Part shown: positions 11,143-19,307 of the stretch, piece after piece | How positions within the stretch are numbered: the first letter of the stretch is position 1 | Layout: the number at the start of each line of letters is the position of its first letter | DNA from: Actinoplanes subtropicus | GTDB taxonomy: Bacteria; Actinomycetota; Actinomycetes; Mycobacteriales; Micromonosporaceae | NCBI RefSeq assembly: GCF_000721705.1 | Contig: NZ_JOJL01000014.1 | Location: forward strand, 1 to 64,000 | Direction: 5' to 3' | Length of the DNA stretch: 64,000 bases | Translations under genes and position numbers: made by a program | The notes under the pieces: model-generated | The model's input: only the letters and a program-made list of their open reading frames with translations | Told to the model about the DNA's origin: nothing | The model's database searches: none

Positions 11143-14100
11143 ATGCGGATGGCGGAGAACGGCGCGGACGACGCACTGCGACGATGGTGGGAGCGGACGG
11201 CGGCCGGCGAGACGGTCGACCGCGCCGGCCTCGACGCCGCGATCGAGCAGGGCCGGCGGAAGGTGGACACCGGTGCCGGCGGGGACCTCGAGCGCCGCCT
11301 GCTCGCGGTCGCCTATCAGGATCGCTGGGAACGCGACCGCACCCACTTCGACGACGCCGACCGGGCCATCGCTCTCTGGCGGCGCGTTCTCGACGACCGG
11401 CCCGGCGAGGGGTTCGCCGCCCAGCTCTGCGGCCGGCTCCTGGCCTTCCGGGCCGAGCGCACCCGCGACCCGCGCGACATGGCCGAGGCCGTACGGCTCG
11501 GCGACCTCGCGACCCGGACGCTCGACGACGCCGACTCCTGGTACCTGTCCGGCTGGGCCCATCTGGTACGCGCGTTCAGCGGCGGGCAACCCGACGGCCT
11601 CACCGAGGCGCTGCGCCGGTTCGGCACCGCACTGCGCCGCGGCCCCGACGACAACCTCCGCTGCGTCATCACCCGTGAGCAACTGCGCGCCGCCTTCACC
11701 CGGTACGGGGAGGGCCGGCTCGGCCGGGCGGAGTTCCGCGACCTGGTCGAGCGCGGACACGCCGTGCTCGACGCGCCCGGCGACGCCGCCCTGCCCAACC
11801 AGGCGCTGCTGGCCGGAACCCTGGCCATGGTCGAGATCGGCACCGCCGTGCCCGAGGGCCGGCCCCACGACTTCGCCCGGTGCCGTGCCCTTGTCGCCCG
11901 GTACCGCGACGTCGAGCTGCCCGACCCGCACCTGCGGGCCGAGCTCGACGGCGCCCAGGCCCAGCTCGACCACTTCGCCGGCACGAGCGGCGACCTCGAC
12001 CGCGGCGTCGCCGCCGTCGGCCGGCTCGCGGCGTCCGGCCGGTTCTCCCCCGAACAGCGCGAGACGATCGCCGCGCATGCCGCCCTCATGCGCACCGGCC
12101 GGGCCGTCGAGGAGGGCGACCTCGCCGCCCTCGCCGCCGCCATCGAGCAGCTCCGCACCGGGCCGGACCCGGCCGCGCGAGGCCTGGCCGCGGCGCTGAC
12201 GTCGGTCCGCGAGGCCGGGCGGCTCGCCGAGGCGGGCGACGAGACGGCGGCCGCCGCCGCGCTGGCCCGCGCCCAGCGGGAGCTGCCCGGCGACGACCCG
12301 GCGGCGGCGATGCTGGGCGCCATGCTCGCCCACCTGACCGGTGACCGGTCCCCCGGCACGGGCGACACACCCGCCGCGGCCGCCGTCCGCGTCACCGCCC
12401 TGGCCGCCGAGGTGCGCGCGGCGGCGGGCCGCGGCGACATCGCCACGCTGCGCCGGCTCGCCGCCGCGGCCGGCCCGCTTGCCGGCCTGATCCCCGATGA
12501 CTATCCGATGCTCAAGATCCCCGCGATGAGCACCGCGGGGACGGCCGAGCTGGAGGTGGCCCGCCGCGACCCGGCCGACCACGCCGCCGCGGCACGGGCC
12601 ACCGCCCATCTCGCCGCGGCGTGCGCGCTGGCCGGCGGGCCACACCACGCACTCTGGCCGCAGCTGGCGATCGGCCACGGGCACGCCCTGCGACTGGGGA
12701 ACCGGCCCGATCCGGCCCGCAGCCGGGCGACCGGCCGGTCCGCGCTGGTCGCCCTCACCTGGCAGGCGCTGGTCCAGGCGGACACCGGGCGCGCCCTCGA
12801 AGCGGTGGCCGCGGCCGGGCGGCACGTCCGTACCGTCGTGGCCTGGTGCGCCCAGGACGCCGGCGATCCCGCCGCCGACGACGACCTGGTGGCGGTCCTC
12901 GACGCGGGGCGAGGGCTCGCGCTGAACGCCGCCACCGCCTCGCGGTCCATGCCGGAGCGGCTGACCGCGGCCGGTCACCCCGGCCTCGCGCAGGAGTGGC
13001 GGGCCACCGCCGGTGTGGGTGCGGCACCCGACGACAACCTGCGCGTACGGGCCCTGCACGCGCTCACCGCCGGCTCGGACGTGTTCACCACGCCCGGCCC
13101 GGCCGAGATCCGCCGCGCGTTGACGGCAACCGGTGCCGACGCGCTCGTGTACCTGGTCCCGGCCGACGACACCCGGCCCGGCTTGGCCGTGGTCGTGCCG
13201 GTCGCCGGGCGGGTACGCGTCCTGACCCTGCCCGAGCTCCGGGCCGGGCGCGCGCCCACCGGATGGACCCGGGCCGCGAGGGACCTGGGCCCGGCCGGGG
13301 ACGAGGGGCCGGCCGGCGGCGACGCCTTCGACGAGGTGTGCCGGTGGGCGTGGCCGGCCGCGATGGGACCGCTCACCGAGCTCACCGACGGATGGCACCT
13401 GCGCCGGCCCGCCCGGCTCGTGCTCGTGCCGACCGGGGCGCTCGGCCTGGTGCCCTGGCACGCCGCGCACGACGGGCGGCACTATGCGATCGAGCGGCTC
13501 GTCCTCTCGTACGGTGTCTCCGCCCGGATGTTCTGCGCCTCGGCCGGAACGCCACTGCGCTCGCCGCGGTCCGCGCTCATCGTCGGCAACCCGGGCGGCG
13601 ACCTGCCGCACGCCGCCGACGAGGCCCACGCGGTCCATCGCGACTTCCATCCCGGCGGCACGCTGATGCCCCACGCCACCGCCGACGACGTGCTGGACTG
13701 GATCGCCGAGCCGGGCCGTGGCCCGTCGCTGCTGCACCTGGCCTGTCACGGGTACGTCGACCGGGACCGTCCGGCCGACGCCCACCTCGCCCTCGCCGGC
13801 GGCGACCTGCCGGTGCTGCGGCTGCTCGCCCGGGCCCGCTCGGCCGGGCTCGACCTCGACCGGGTGGTGCTCTCCGCCTGCTCCACCGGGGCGGGCGGCT
13901 CGCTGCACGACGAGGCGATCAGCCTCGCGACCGCGTTCCTGGCCGGTGGGGCGCACACCGTCTTCGGCTCGCTGTGGGCGGTCCCGGACGCGGACACCGC
14001 GAGGCTCATGTACGCGCTGCACCACCAGCTCAGCGTGCGAGGCCGGCCGCCGGTGGACGCGTTGCGCCTCGCCCAGCTCGCCATGCTGGACCCCGCCCGC

Positions 14101-14190
14101 GAGCCGCTGCCGGACCTGCCGCCGGAGCTGTCCACGGCCGGCCCGGCCGGGCCCCGGAGCTGGGCGGCGTTCGTGCACCTGGGCCGCTGA
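11143..14190 (+). CDS. Large TPR-like/CHAT-domain caspase-like protease
   Basis: Cytosolic protein of 1015 residues with no signal peptide. The C-terminal third is a CHAT domain, a caspase/separase-like cysteine protease fold. The catalytic His869 lies in LLHLACHGYVD and Cys913 in VVLSACSTGAGG, and both are intact. The preceding CHAT core includes ARLVLVPTGALGLVPWHAA and the closing TVFGSLWAVPDADTARLMY. Residues 1 to about 640 are alpha-helical and Ala/Arg-rich, with degenerate TPR-like spacing (AEAVRLGDLATRTLDDADSW). It starts at ATG 11143 or 11149 behind AGGAAGGG. CHAT proteases act in regulated proteolysis, including phage defence, but the substrate here is unknown and no toxin-like neighbour was recognised. 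Confidence 0.88.
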   Translation: MRMAENGADDALRRWWERTAAGETVDRAGLDAAIEQGRRKVDTGAGGDLERRLLAVAYQDRWERDRTHFDDADRAIALWRRVLDDRPGEGFAAQLCGRLLAFRAERTRDPRDMAEAVRLGDLATRTLDDADSWYLSGWAHLVRAFSGGQPDGLTEALRRFGTALRRGPDDNLRCVITREQLRAAFTRYGEGRLGRAEFRDLVERGHAVLDAPGDAALPNQALLAGTLAMVEIGTAVPEGRPHDFARCRALVARYRDVELPDPHLRAELDGAQAQLDHFAGTSGDLDRGVAAVGRLAASGRFSPEQRETIAAHAALMRTGRAVEEGDLAALAAAIEQLRTGPDPAARGLAAALTSVREAGRLAEAGDETAAAAALARAQRELPGDDPAAAMLGAMLAHLTGDRSPGTGDTPAAAAVRVTALAAEVRAAAGRGDIATLRRLAAAAGPLAGLIPDDYPMLKIPAMSTAGTAELEVARRDPADHAAAARATAHLAAACALAGGPHHALWPQLAIGHGHALRLGNRPDPARSRATGRSALVALTWQALVQADTGRALEAVAAAGRHVRTVVAWCAQDAGDPAADDDLVAVLDAGRGLALNAATASRSMPERLTAAGHPGLAQEWRATAGVGAAPDDNLRVRALHALTAGSDVFTTPGPAEIRRALTATGADALVYLVPADDTRPGLAVVVPVAGRVRVLTLPELRAGRAPTGWTRAARDLGPAGDEGPAGGDAFDEVCRWAWPAAMGPLTELTDGWHLRRPARLVLVPTGALGLVPWHAAHDGRHYAIERLVLSYGVSARMFCASAGTPLRSPRSALIVGNPGGDLPHAADEAHAVHRDFHPGGTLMPHATADDVLDWIAEPGRGPSLLHLACHGYVDRDRPADAHLALAGGDLPVLRLLARARSAGLDLDRVVLSACSTGAGGSLHDEAISLATAFLAGGAHTVFGSLWAVPDADTARLMYALHHQLSVRGRPPVDALRLAQLAMLDPAREPLPDLPPELSTAGPAGPRSWAAFVHLGR

Positions 14191-14203
14191 GCGGCAGCGA
14201 CGG

Positions 14204-14215
14204 TGGACTATTTAC
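14204..14215. promoter_or_regulatory. Candidate ROK operator upstream of the GH30 gene
   Basis: The 12-mer tggactatttac occurs 80 bases before the GH30 start. It matches tggactgtttac at 17455-17466, just upstream of the ROK repressor gene, in 11 of 12 positions. A shared site is expected if the repressor controls both itself and the hydrolase. Confidence 0.45.
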
Positions 14216-14294
14216 AGGGGTTCGGAAAAGGGGCAGAGTTAATCACCTCGAAACACTGTGAACTCCCGGCGCCCCGTCCCGGAAGGGCATCCCC

Positions 14295-16205
14295 ATGAGT
14301 CCAGCTCCGCTCCGCACCCGGCGCGCGCCCATCTTGGCCGCCGCCCTGCTCGCCGTGGCCGGCACGGCCGTCGTCGCCGGGAACGGCACCTCGGCGCGGG
14401 CCGCCACCACCACGGCTCAGGTCTCCAGCTGGGCCGCCCAGTCGATCCAGGGCATCGGGGCCTCCGGCGCCTGGTGGGTCAACGACCTGGCCAACTTCAG
14501 CAGCACGCAGCAGCAGGCCGTGGCCGACATGCTGTTCACCACGAGCGGCATCCAGATGTCGGCCTACCGCTACAACATCGGCGGCGGCGGGACCGGCGTC
14601 ACCGGCACGTCGGACCGGGCCCCGCAGAGCCTGGCCACCGCGTCCGGCACGTACGACTGGAGCCGCGACCCGGGCGGCACCACCTTCCTGACGTACGCCG
14701 CGCGGGACGGCGTGCCGAACCTGATCGGCTTCGTCAACAGCGCGCCCAGCTGGCTGACCACCGACGGCAAGAGCTGCGGCGGCAGCCTGATCTCGGGCGA
14801 CGAGCCGGCGTACGCCACCTATCTGGCCGACATCGTCGCGCACTTCAAGGCGCAGGGGGTCGCCATCAACTACCTGAGCCCGATGAACGAGCCCGACTCG
14901 AGCTTCAGCGGCTGCGGCCAGGAGGGCATGTCCGTCGGCACCAGCCAGCGGGCCACCATCGCGCAGGCCATCGGCTCGACCTTCGCCACCCGCGGACTGT
15001 CGACCGGCGTCACCCCCGACGAGTCCAGCAGCACCAGCACGGCGCTGTCCAACGTGCCGTCCTGGATGGGCGTCTCGGGCACCTCACCGTACGTCGCGGC
15101 GCTGGCCCACCACACGTACGACTGGCCCAGCGACGGCACGATGACCAACTACCAGAGCCTCGGACGCCGGTACGGGGTGCCGACCTGGGCCAGCGAGATC
15201 TGCTGCTACACCGGCCTGTCCGGTGGGTATGCCGCGCAGTACGACCCGACGATCACCGGCGCGCTGCCGCTCGCGCACCTCATGTACCGCGACTTCGCGG
15301 TGACCGGCGACACCCAGTTCCACTGGTGGACCGCGCTGTCCAAGGTGCTCGGCTGTGCCCCGTCGACCAGCTCGACCTGCGCCACGGCGACCAACACCTC
15401 GGGCTGGAACGACGGCCTGATCTACTACGACCCCAACTACGCGACCAACGGCAATCAGGCGCTGTACGTCACGAAGCGGTACTACGTGATGGGCCAGTAC
15501 AGCAAGTTCGTCCGGCCCGGGTCGGTGCGCTTCCCGGTCACCGGGGCGCCGTCCGGGGTCGACGTGCTCGCGACCTCGAACAACGGCAGCTGGACCCTGG
15601 TCGTCACCAACACCGGCACCAGCGCACAGAGCTTCGACGTGCACTTCAACGCGCTGAACACGATCGCGGCCGGTTCGGCCTACCGCACCAGCGCGACCGA
15701 GAACATCGCCTCGGTCTCGCTGCCGACCGTCTCGGGCGCGACCGCGTCGCTGACCCTGCCGGCGCAGAGCGTCACCACGTACGTCTTCGCGCAGAACGGC
15801 GGATCGGCGGTGAAGACCGGCGCCGCCGAGCTGGTGGGCAGCCAGTCGGGCAAGTGCGCCGACGACACCGGCAGTTCGACCACCGACGGCACCGCCATCC
15901 AGCTGTACGCCTGCGGTGGCGCGAGCAACCAGCTGTGGACCTATACCTCGGCGAGCGAGTTGCGGGTCCTCGGCAAGTGCCTGGACGCCTCCGGCCAGGG
16001 CACGTCCAACGGCACCGCGATCATCCTCTACACCTGCAACGGCGGCATCAACCAGAAGTGGACGCTGGCCGCGAGCGGTGAGATCCGCGGCGTGCAGTCG
16101 GGCCTGTGCCTGGACGCCACCGGGCAGGGCACGGCCAACGGGACGCTGCTGGAGCTCTACACCTGCAACAGCGGCGCCAATCAGAGCTGGAGCCGGCCCA
16201 ACTAG
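14295..16205 (+). CDS. Secreted GH30 glycoside hydrolase with ricin-B domain
   Basis: Predicted extracellular beta-glycanase of 636 residues. ATG at 14295 is preceded by GGAAGG. The signal peptide covers about 1-37 and ends SARAA. The GH30 barrel with its side beta-structure spans about 40-500. YLSPMNEPD carries the acid/base Glu199 and WASEICCY the nucleophile Glu301, both intact; NIGGGGTGVTG is the usual GH30 glycine loop. A ricin-B domain closes the protein (about 510-636). GH30 includes glucuronoxylanases, beta-1,6-galactanases and beta-1,6-glucanases; the Gly-rich loop and ricin-B tail do not settle which. Its stop codon overlaps the stop of the convergent ROK repressor, its likely regulator. 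Confidence 0.88.
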   Translation: MSPAPLRTRRAPILAAALLAVAGTAVVAGNGTSARAATTTAQVSSWAAQSIQGIGASGAWWVNDLANFSSTQQQAVADMLFTTSGIQMSAYRYNIGGGGTGVTGTSDRAPQSLATASGTYDWSRDPGGTTFLTYAARDGVPNLIGFVNSAPSWLTTDGKSCGGSLISGDEPAYATYLADIVAHFKAQGVAINYLSPMNEPDSSFSGCGQEGMSVGTSQRATIAQAIGSTFATRGLSTGVTPDESSSTSTALSNVPSWMGVSGTSPYVAALAHHTYDWPSDGTMTNYQSLGRRYGVPTWASEICCYTGLSGGYAAQYDPTITGALPLAHLMYRDFAVTGDTQFHWWTALSKVLGCAPSTSSTCATATNTSGWNDGLIYYDPNYATNGNQALYVTKRYYVMGQYSKFVRPGSVRFPVTGAPSGVDVLATSNNGSWTLVVTNTGTSAQSFDVHFNALNTIAAGSAYRTSATENIASVSLPTVSGATASLTLPAQSVTTYVFAQNGGSAVKTGAAELVGSQSGKCADDTGSSTTDGTAIQLYACGGASNQLWTYTSASELRVLGKCLDASGQGTSNGTAIILYTCNGGINQKWTLAASGEIRGVQSGLCLDATGQGTANGTLLELYTCNSGANQSWSRPN

Positions 16206-17440
16206 CGCCGGTGTCCTCGAGGCCGGGTCGCGGCCGCCGTGACCTGGCCGCCGATCCTCTCGAGGTAGCCCTCCAGCGCGAAGGTCGCCGCGCCCAGGCT
16301 GACCGGGTTGCCCTCGATCCGGCAGAGGACGATCTCGGTGTTGGCCAGCGGCCGGCTCAGGGCGTGCCGGCCCAGCAGGGCCCGCGCCCGGGCCAGCAGC
16401 GGCTCGCCGAGCTTGGCCGCCACCCAGCTGGAGAGGACGACCACCTCGGGGTTCAGGATATTGATCAGATCGGCGATCGCGACGGCCAGGTAGCGCGCCG
16501 TCTCCGCCACCACGGCCGTGGCCACCGGGTCGCCCGCGTGGTAGGCGCTCGCCAGCGCGTCGATCGTGGCGGTCTGGTCGCCGGGACGCAGCAGCGGGCT
16601 GTCCGGCGCGATCTCCCGCAGCCGCGCCATGATGCCGGGGGCGCCGACGTACGCCTCGACGCACCCGTGGCTGCCGCAGCGACACGGCCGTCCGTCCATC
16701 ACCAGGTTGGTGTGGCCCCATTCGCCGGCGCTGTTGGTGGCGCCCCGGTAGAGCTGGCCGCGCACGGCGAGGCCGGCACCGACACCGGTGCCCAGGGTGA
16801 GCACGGCAACGTCGTCGCGGCCCCGGCCGGCACCGAACCAGAGCTCGGCCAGCACGCCGGCGCGCAGCGGATTGTCCAGGTAGAGCGGCACGCCGATGTG
16901 CTCGGCCAGCTGGGCGCGCAGCGGTACGTCGTGCCAGTCCCAGTTGGGAGCGAAGACCGAGACGCCGCCGGCGCGGTCGATCTGGCCGGGAACGCTGACC
17001 CCGACGCCCATGAGCCCTTCGGGACCGACCCCGGCCCGGTCGGCCGCCGCGCGCAGGCTGGACACGATGTGCGCGACGATCTGCGCCGGGCTGCTCTCCT
17101 GGCTCGGGTGCAGCGGCTCTTCCACACTGGCCAGCACCCGCAGTGCGGTGTCGAAGATCTCGACGTGCACGTACGTCTCGGCCACGTCGACGCCGGCCAG
17201 CATGCCGGCGGACCGCCGCACGGCGACGAGGGCCCGCGGCCGCCCGCCGCCGGAGTCCTGGTAGCCGACCTCCTCGAGCAGGTCGGCCTGGAGGAGCTCG
17301 CCGACCAGGTTGGAGACGGTGGCCAGGCTCAGGCCGGTGTCGGCGGCGATCTCCTGCCGGGCCACCGGGCCGGCGCCGAGGATGCGCCGGAGCACCTCGA
17401 AACGGTTGGCGACCCGGATGTCGCGGGACGTGCGCTTCAT
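16202..17440 (-). CDS. ROK-family transcriptional repressor (XylR/NagC-like)
   Basis: Sugar-responsive repressor of 412 residues. An N-terminal winged helix (about 14-60, VARQEIAADTGLSLATVSNLV) precedes a ROK sugar-kinase-like domain. The latter shows LTLGTGVGAGLAV and the zinc motif CRCGSHGC in GRPCRCGSHGCVEAY. ATG at 17440 is used; a TTG codon just before it is an alternative. ROK repressors of this build bind xylose, glucose or oligosaccharides and release operators in response. It faces the GH30 gene tail to tail, and both have the tggactRtttac motif upstream, so it probably represses the hydrolase and itself. The inducer is unknown. Confidence 0.88.
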   Translation of the reverse strand: MKRTSRDIRVANRFEVLRRILGAGPVARQEIAADTGLSLATVSNLVGELLQADLLEEVGYQDSGGGRPRALVAVRRSAGMLAGVDVAETYVHVEIFDTALRVLASVEEPLHPSQESSPAQIVAHIVSSLRAAADRAGVGPEGLMGVGVSVPGQIDRAGGVSVFAPNWDWHDVPLRAQLAEHIGVPLYLDNPLRAGVLAELWFGAGRGRDDVAVLTLGTGVGAGLAVRGQLYRGATNSAGEWGHTNLVMDGRPCRCGSHGCVEAYVGAPGIMARLREIAPDSPLLRPGDQTATIDALASAYHAGDPVATAVVAETARYLAVAIADLINILNPEVVVLSSWVAAKLGEPLLARARALLGRHALSRPLANTEIVLCRIEGNPVSLGAATFALEGYLERIGGQVTAAATRPRGHRR

Positions 17441-17454
17441 CAATGGCCACCCCC

Positions 17455-17466
17455 TGGACTGTTTAC
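17455..17466. promoter_or_regulatory. Candidate autoregulatory ROK operator
   Basis: The sequence tggactgtttac lies 15 bases upstream of the repressor ATG and nearly repeats 14204-14215. Its position over the expected promoter fits autorepression. Confidence 0.45.
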
Positions 17467-17484
17467 TCTAGGTAATGCACGAAA

Positions 17485-17512
17485 GCGGGCCGGGCCGACC
17501 GGCCCGGCCCGC
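17485..17512 (-). terminator. GC-rich hairpin after the permease gene
   Basis: The arm gcgggccgggcc (17485-17496) pairs exactly with 17501-17512 across a 4-base loop. It stands 12 bases beyond the permease stop codon on the minus strand. Confidence 0.75.
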
Positions 17513-17524
17513 AACGGATGACCC

Positions 17525-19114
17525 TCAGACCCGCTCGTGAGTCTCCTCCATGACAGTGCGGCCGACGGCCGCATACAGCTCGGGCTTGCTGGTGCGCAGA
17601 TAGAACGCGAAACCCAGCCCGCCCACGAAGGTCGCCGCGACGACGTACGGGATCGCCTTGAAGAACGGCGAACCGGCCGCCCCGCCGCCGGCGAAATCGA
17701 TGTTGGAGAAGAGCAGGTAGACCACGTAGAGCATGCCGATGCCGCCGAGGGCCGGGATGAGCGCCGTGGTCAGCCAGTTGCCCGGATGGGCCTTCCGCAC
17801 GTGGAAGTACCAGATGACCGCGGCCGAGGTGATCGCTTGGACGATCAGGATGGCCATGGTGCCGAGCAGCGCGAGCAGGCCGTAGAGGTAGATGTAGCCG
17901 CCGCGGTTGGGGTCGCTGCCACCGACGGTGAGGAAATAGAAGCCGACGGTCAGCACCAGCGTGACGGCCGACTGGATGGCCGAGGCGATGTGCGGCGACT
18001 TGTGCTTGGCGTGGGTGGCGCCGAGCGACTTGACCGTGGCGGGCAGCTCGCGCCCGATCGCGAACAGGTAGCGCGAGGCCGCGTTGTGGAAGGCGAGCGC
18101 GCAGGCGAACGAACCCGACACCATGAGGAAGATGTAGACGTAGGTGACCCACTGGCCGCCGAGGTTGGCCGCGGCGAGGTGGGTGAACATGCCGATCGAG
18201 TCGTTGTTCGACAACTCGATCGAGCTCTTCGCGCCGTTGCCGGCGATGACCATCCACGAGACGAAGGTGTAGAAGACGCCGAGGCCGATCACCGCGATGA
18301 GCGTGGCCCGGGGCACGATGCGCCGCGGGTTGCGCGACTCCTCACCGTAGACCGCGGTGGTCTCGAAGCCGACCCAGGACCAGAAGGCGAAGAAGAGGCC
18401 GAGCGCTCCCGAGCCGGCGGCGACGAGCGTACCGGCGGAGGTCTTGGCCCCGAGGCCGCCGCCCTCGGTGAGGTTCTTGAAGGCGTTGACCGGGTTGATC
18501 GAGGAGGCCATCAGGCCGTCGGAGCCGCCGCCCTTGAACAGCACGGAGAAGGCGAGCGCGGCGAGCAGCACGACCTCGCAGATCAGGAAGAAGCCCAGCA
18601 CCGCGGCCGCGATCGAGATGTCGAAGTAGCCGAGCACCGCGATCAGCGCGATGCCGACGACCGCGATGAGCAGCCAGTTCACGTTCCAGCCGAACCAGTC
18701 CTTGAGAGCATAGTTCGCGAAGTACGCGAAAATACCGATCAAAGACCCTTCGAAGACGACGTACGCCATCGTGGCGAGCCAGCCGGTGGCCATGCCCCAG
18801 AGCTGCCCGAGCCCGTGGGTGACGAAGCCGTAGAACGCCCCGGCGGTGGTGATGTACCGGGCCATCGACACGTACCCGATGGTGAAGAGCGTGAGCACGA
18901 CGGTCGCGACCAGGAAGCCGGCCGGGGCGCCGTTGCCGTTGCCGTAGCCGACGGCGATCGGCACGTTGCCGGTCATGGCCGTGATCGGTGCCGCGTTGGC
19001 GACCGCCATGAAAAGTACGCCGGCCAGACCGACCGCGCCCGCCTTGAGAGTGTTGGTGGCGCGGGGGACTGGTGCGTCGGCTATCGCTTCGGGGGCTAGG
19101 TCCTCGGTTGTCAT
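17525..19114 (-). CDS. APC-family amino acid/ethanolamine-type permease
   Basis: Inner-membrane transporter of 529 residues with about 12 hydrophobic helices. ATG at 19114 follows GGAG with 7-base spacing. The N-terminal half shows the APC hallmark between helices 1 and 2 (GLAGVLFMAVANAAPITAMTG) and later FFAFWSWVGFETTAVYGEESRNPRRIVP, a conserved APC block. Proton- or sodium-coupled uptake is expected. It is divergent from the amino-alcohol catabolic operon and close to eutBC, so ethanolamine or a related amino alcohol is the likely cargo. Other APC members carry amino acids, so the substrate is inference. Operator-like repeats lie in the shared promoter region. Confidence 0.84.
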   Translation of the reverse strand: MTTEDLAPEAIADAPVPRATNTLKAGAVGLAGVLFMAVANAAPITAMTGNVPIAVGYGNGNGAPAGFLVATVVLTLFTIGYVSMARYITTAGAFYGFVTHGLGQLWGMATGWLATMAYVVFEGSLIGIFAYFANYALKDWFGWNVNWLLIAVVGIALIAVLGYFDISIAAAVLGFFLICEVVLLAALAFSVLFKGGGSDGLMASSINPVNAFKNLTEGGGLGAKTSAGTLVAAGSGALGLFFAFWSWVGFETTAVYGEESRNPRRIVPRATLIAVIGLGVFYTFVSWMVIAGNGAKSSIELSNNDSIGMFTHLAAANLGGQWVTYVYIFLMVSGSFACALAFHNAASRYLFAIGRELPATVKSLGATHAKHKSPHIASAIQSAVTLVLTVGFYFLTVGGSDPNRGGYIYLYGLLALLGTMAILIVQAITSAAVIWYFHVRKAHPGNWLTTALIPALGGIGMLYVVYLLFSNIDFAGGGAAGSPFFKAIPYVVAATFVGGLGFAFYLRTSKPELYAAVGRTVMEETHERV

Positions 19115-19153
19115 GCGCACACTCCGGTATTCCGTCGGTATCGACCGCCGCAT

Positions 19154-19307
19154 CGGTCTGGACCGAATTGGTTCGTGATCTCTTCACCTGCTTGCAGAGG
19201 AGGCTGACACCCGGTCCGGTAGCCCCACAAGCATCTGTTGTGTCGGCCTCGTTAAACCTCGCCGACCCGATTGACCCGCGCCCTCGGCCGCTGGTAGACC
19301 GAATCGG
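19154..19307. promoter_or_regulatory. Candidate GntR operators in the divergent permease/PLP-enzyme promoter
   Basis: An inverted repeat cggtc-tg-gaccg lies at 19154-19165. The 11-mer gaccgaattgg at 19161-19171 recurs as gaccgaatcgg at 19297-19307. One copy is near each gene start. GGTCnnGACC palindromes are the usual target of HutC-type GntR proteins such as the regulator at 23051-23785. Confidence 0.42.

Noticed and set aside
10699..14178. Minus-strand open frame of 1159 codons opposite the CHAT gene
   Set aside because: Composition is low-complexity Gly/Arg/Val with no motif, while the plus strand has an intact CHAT protease.
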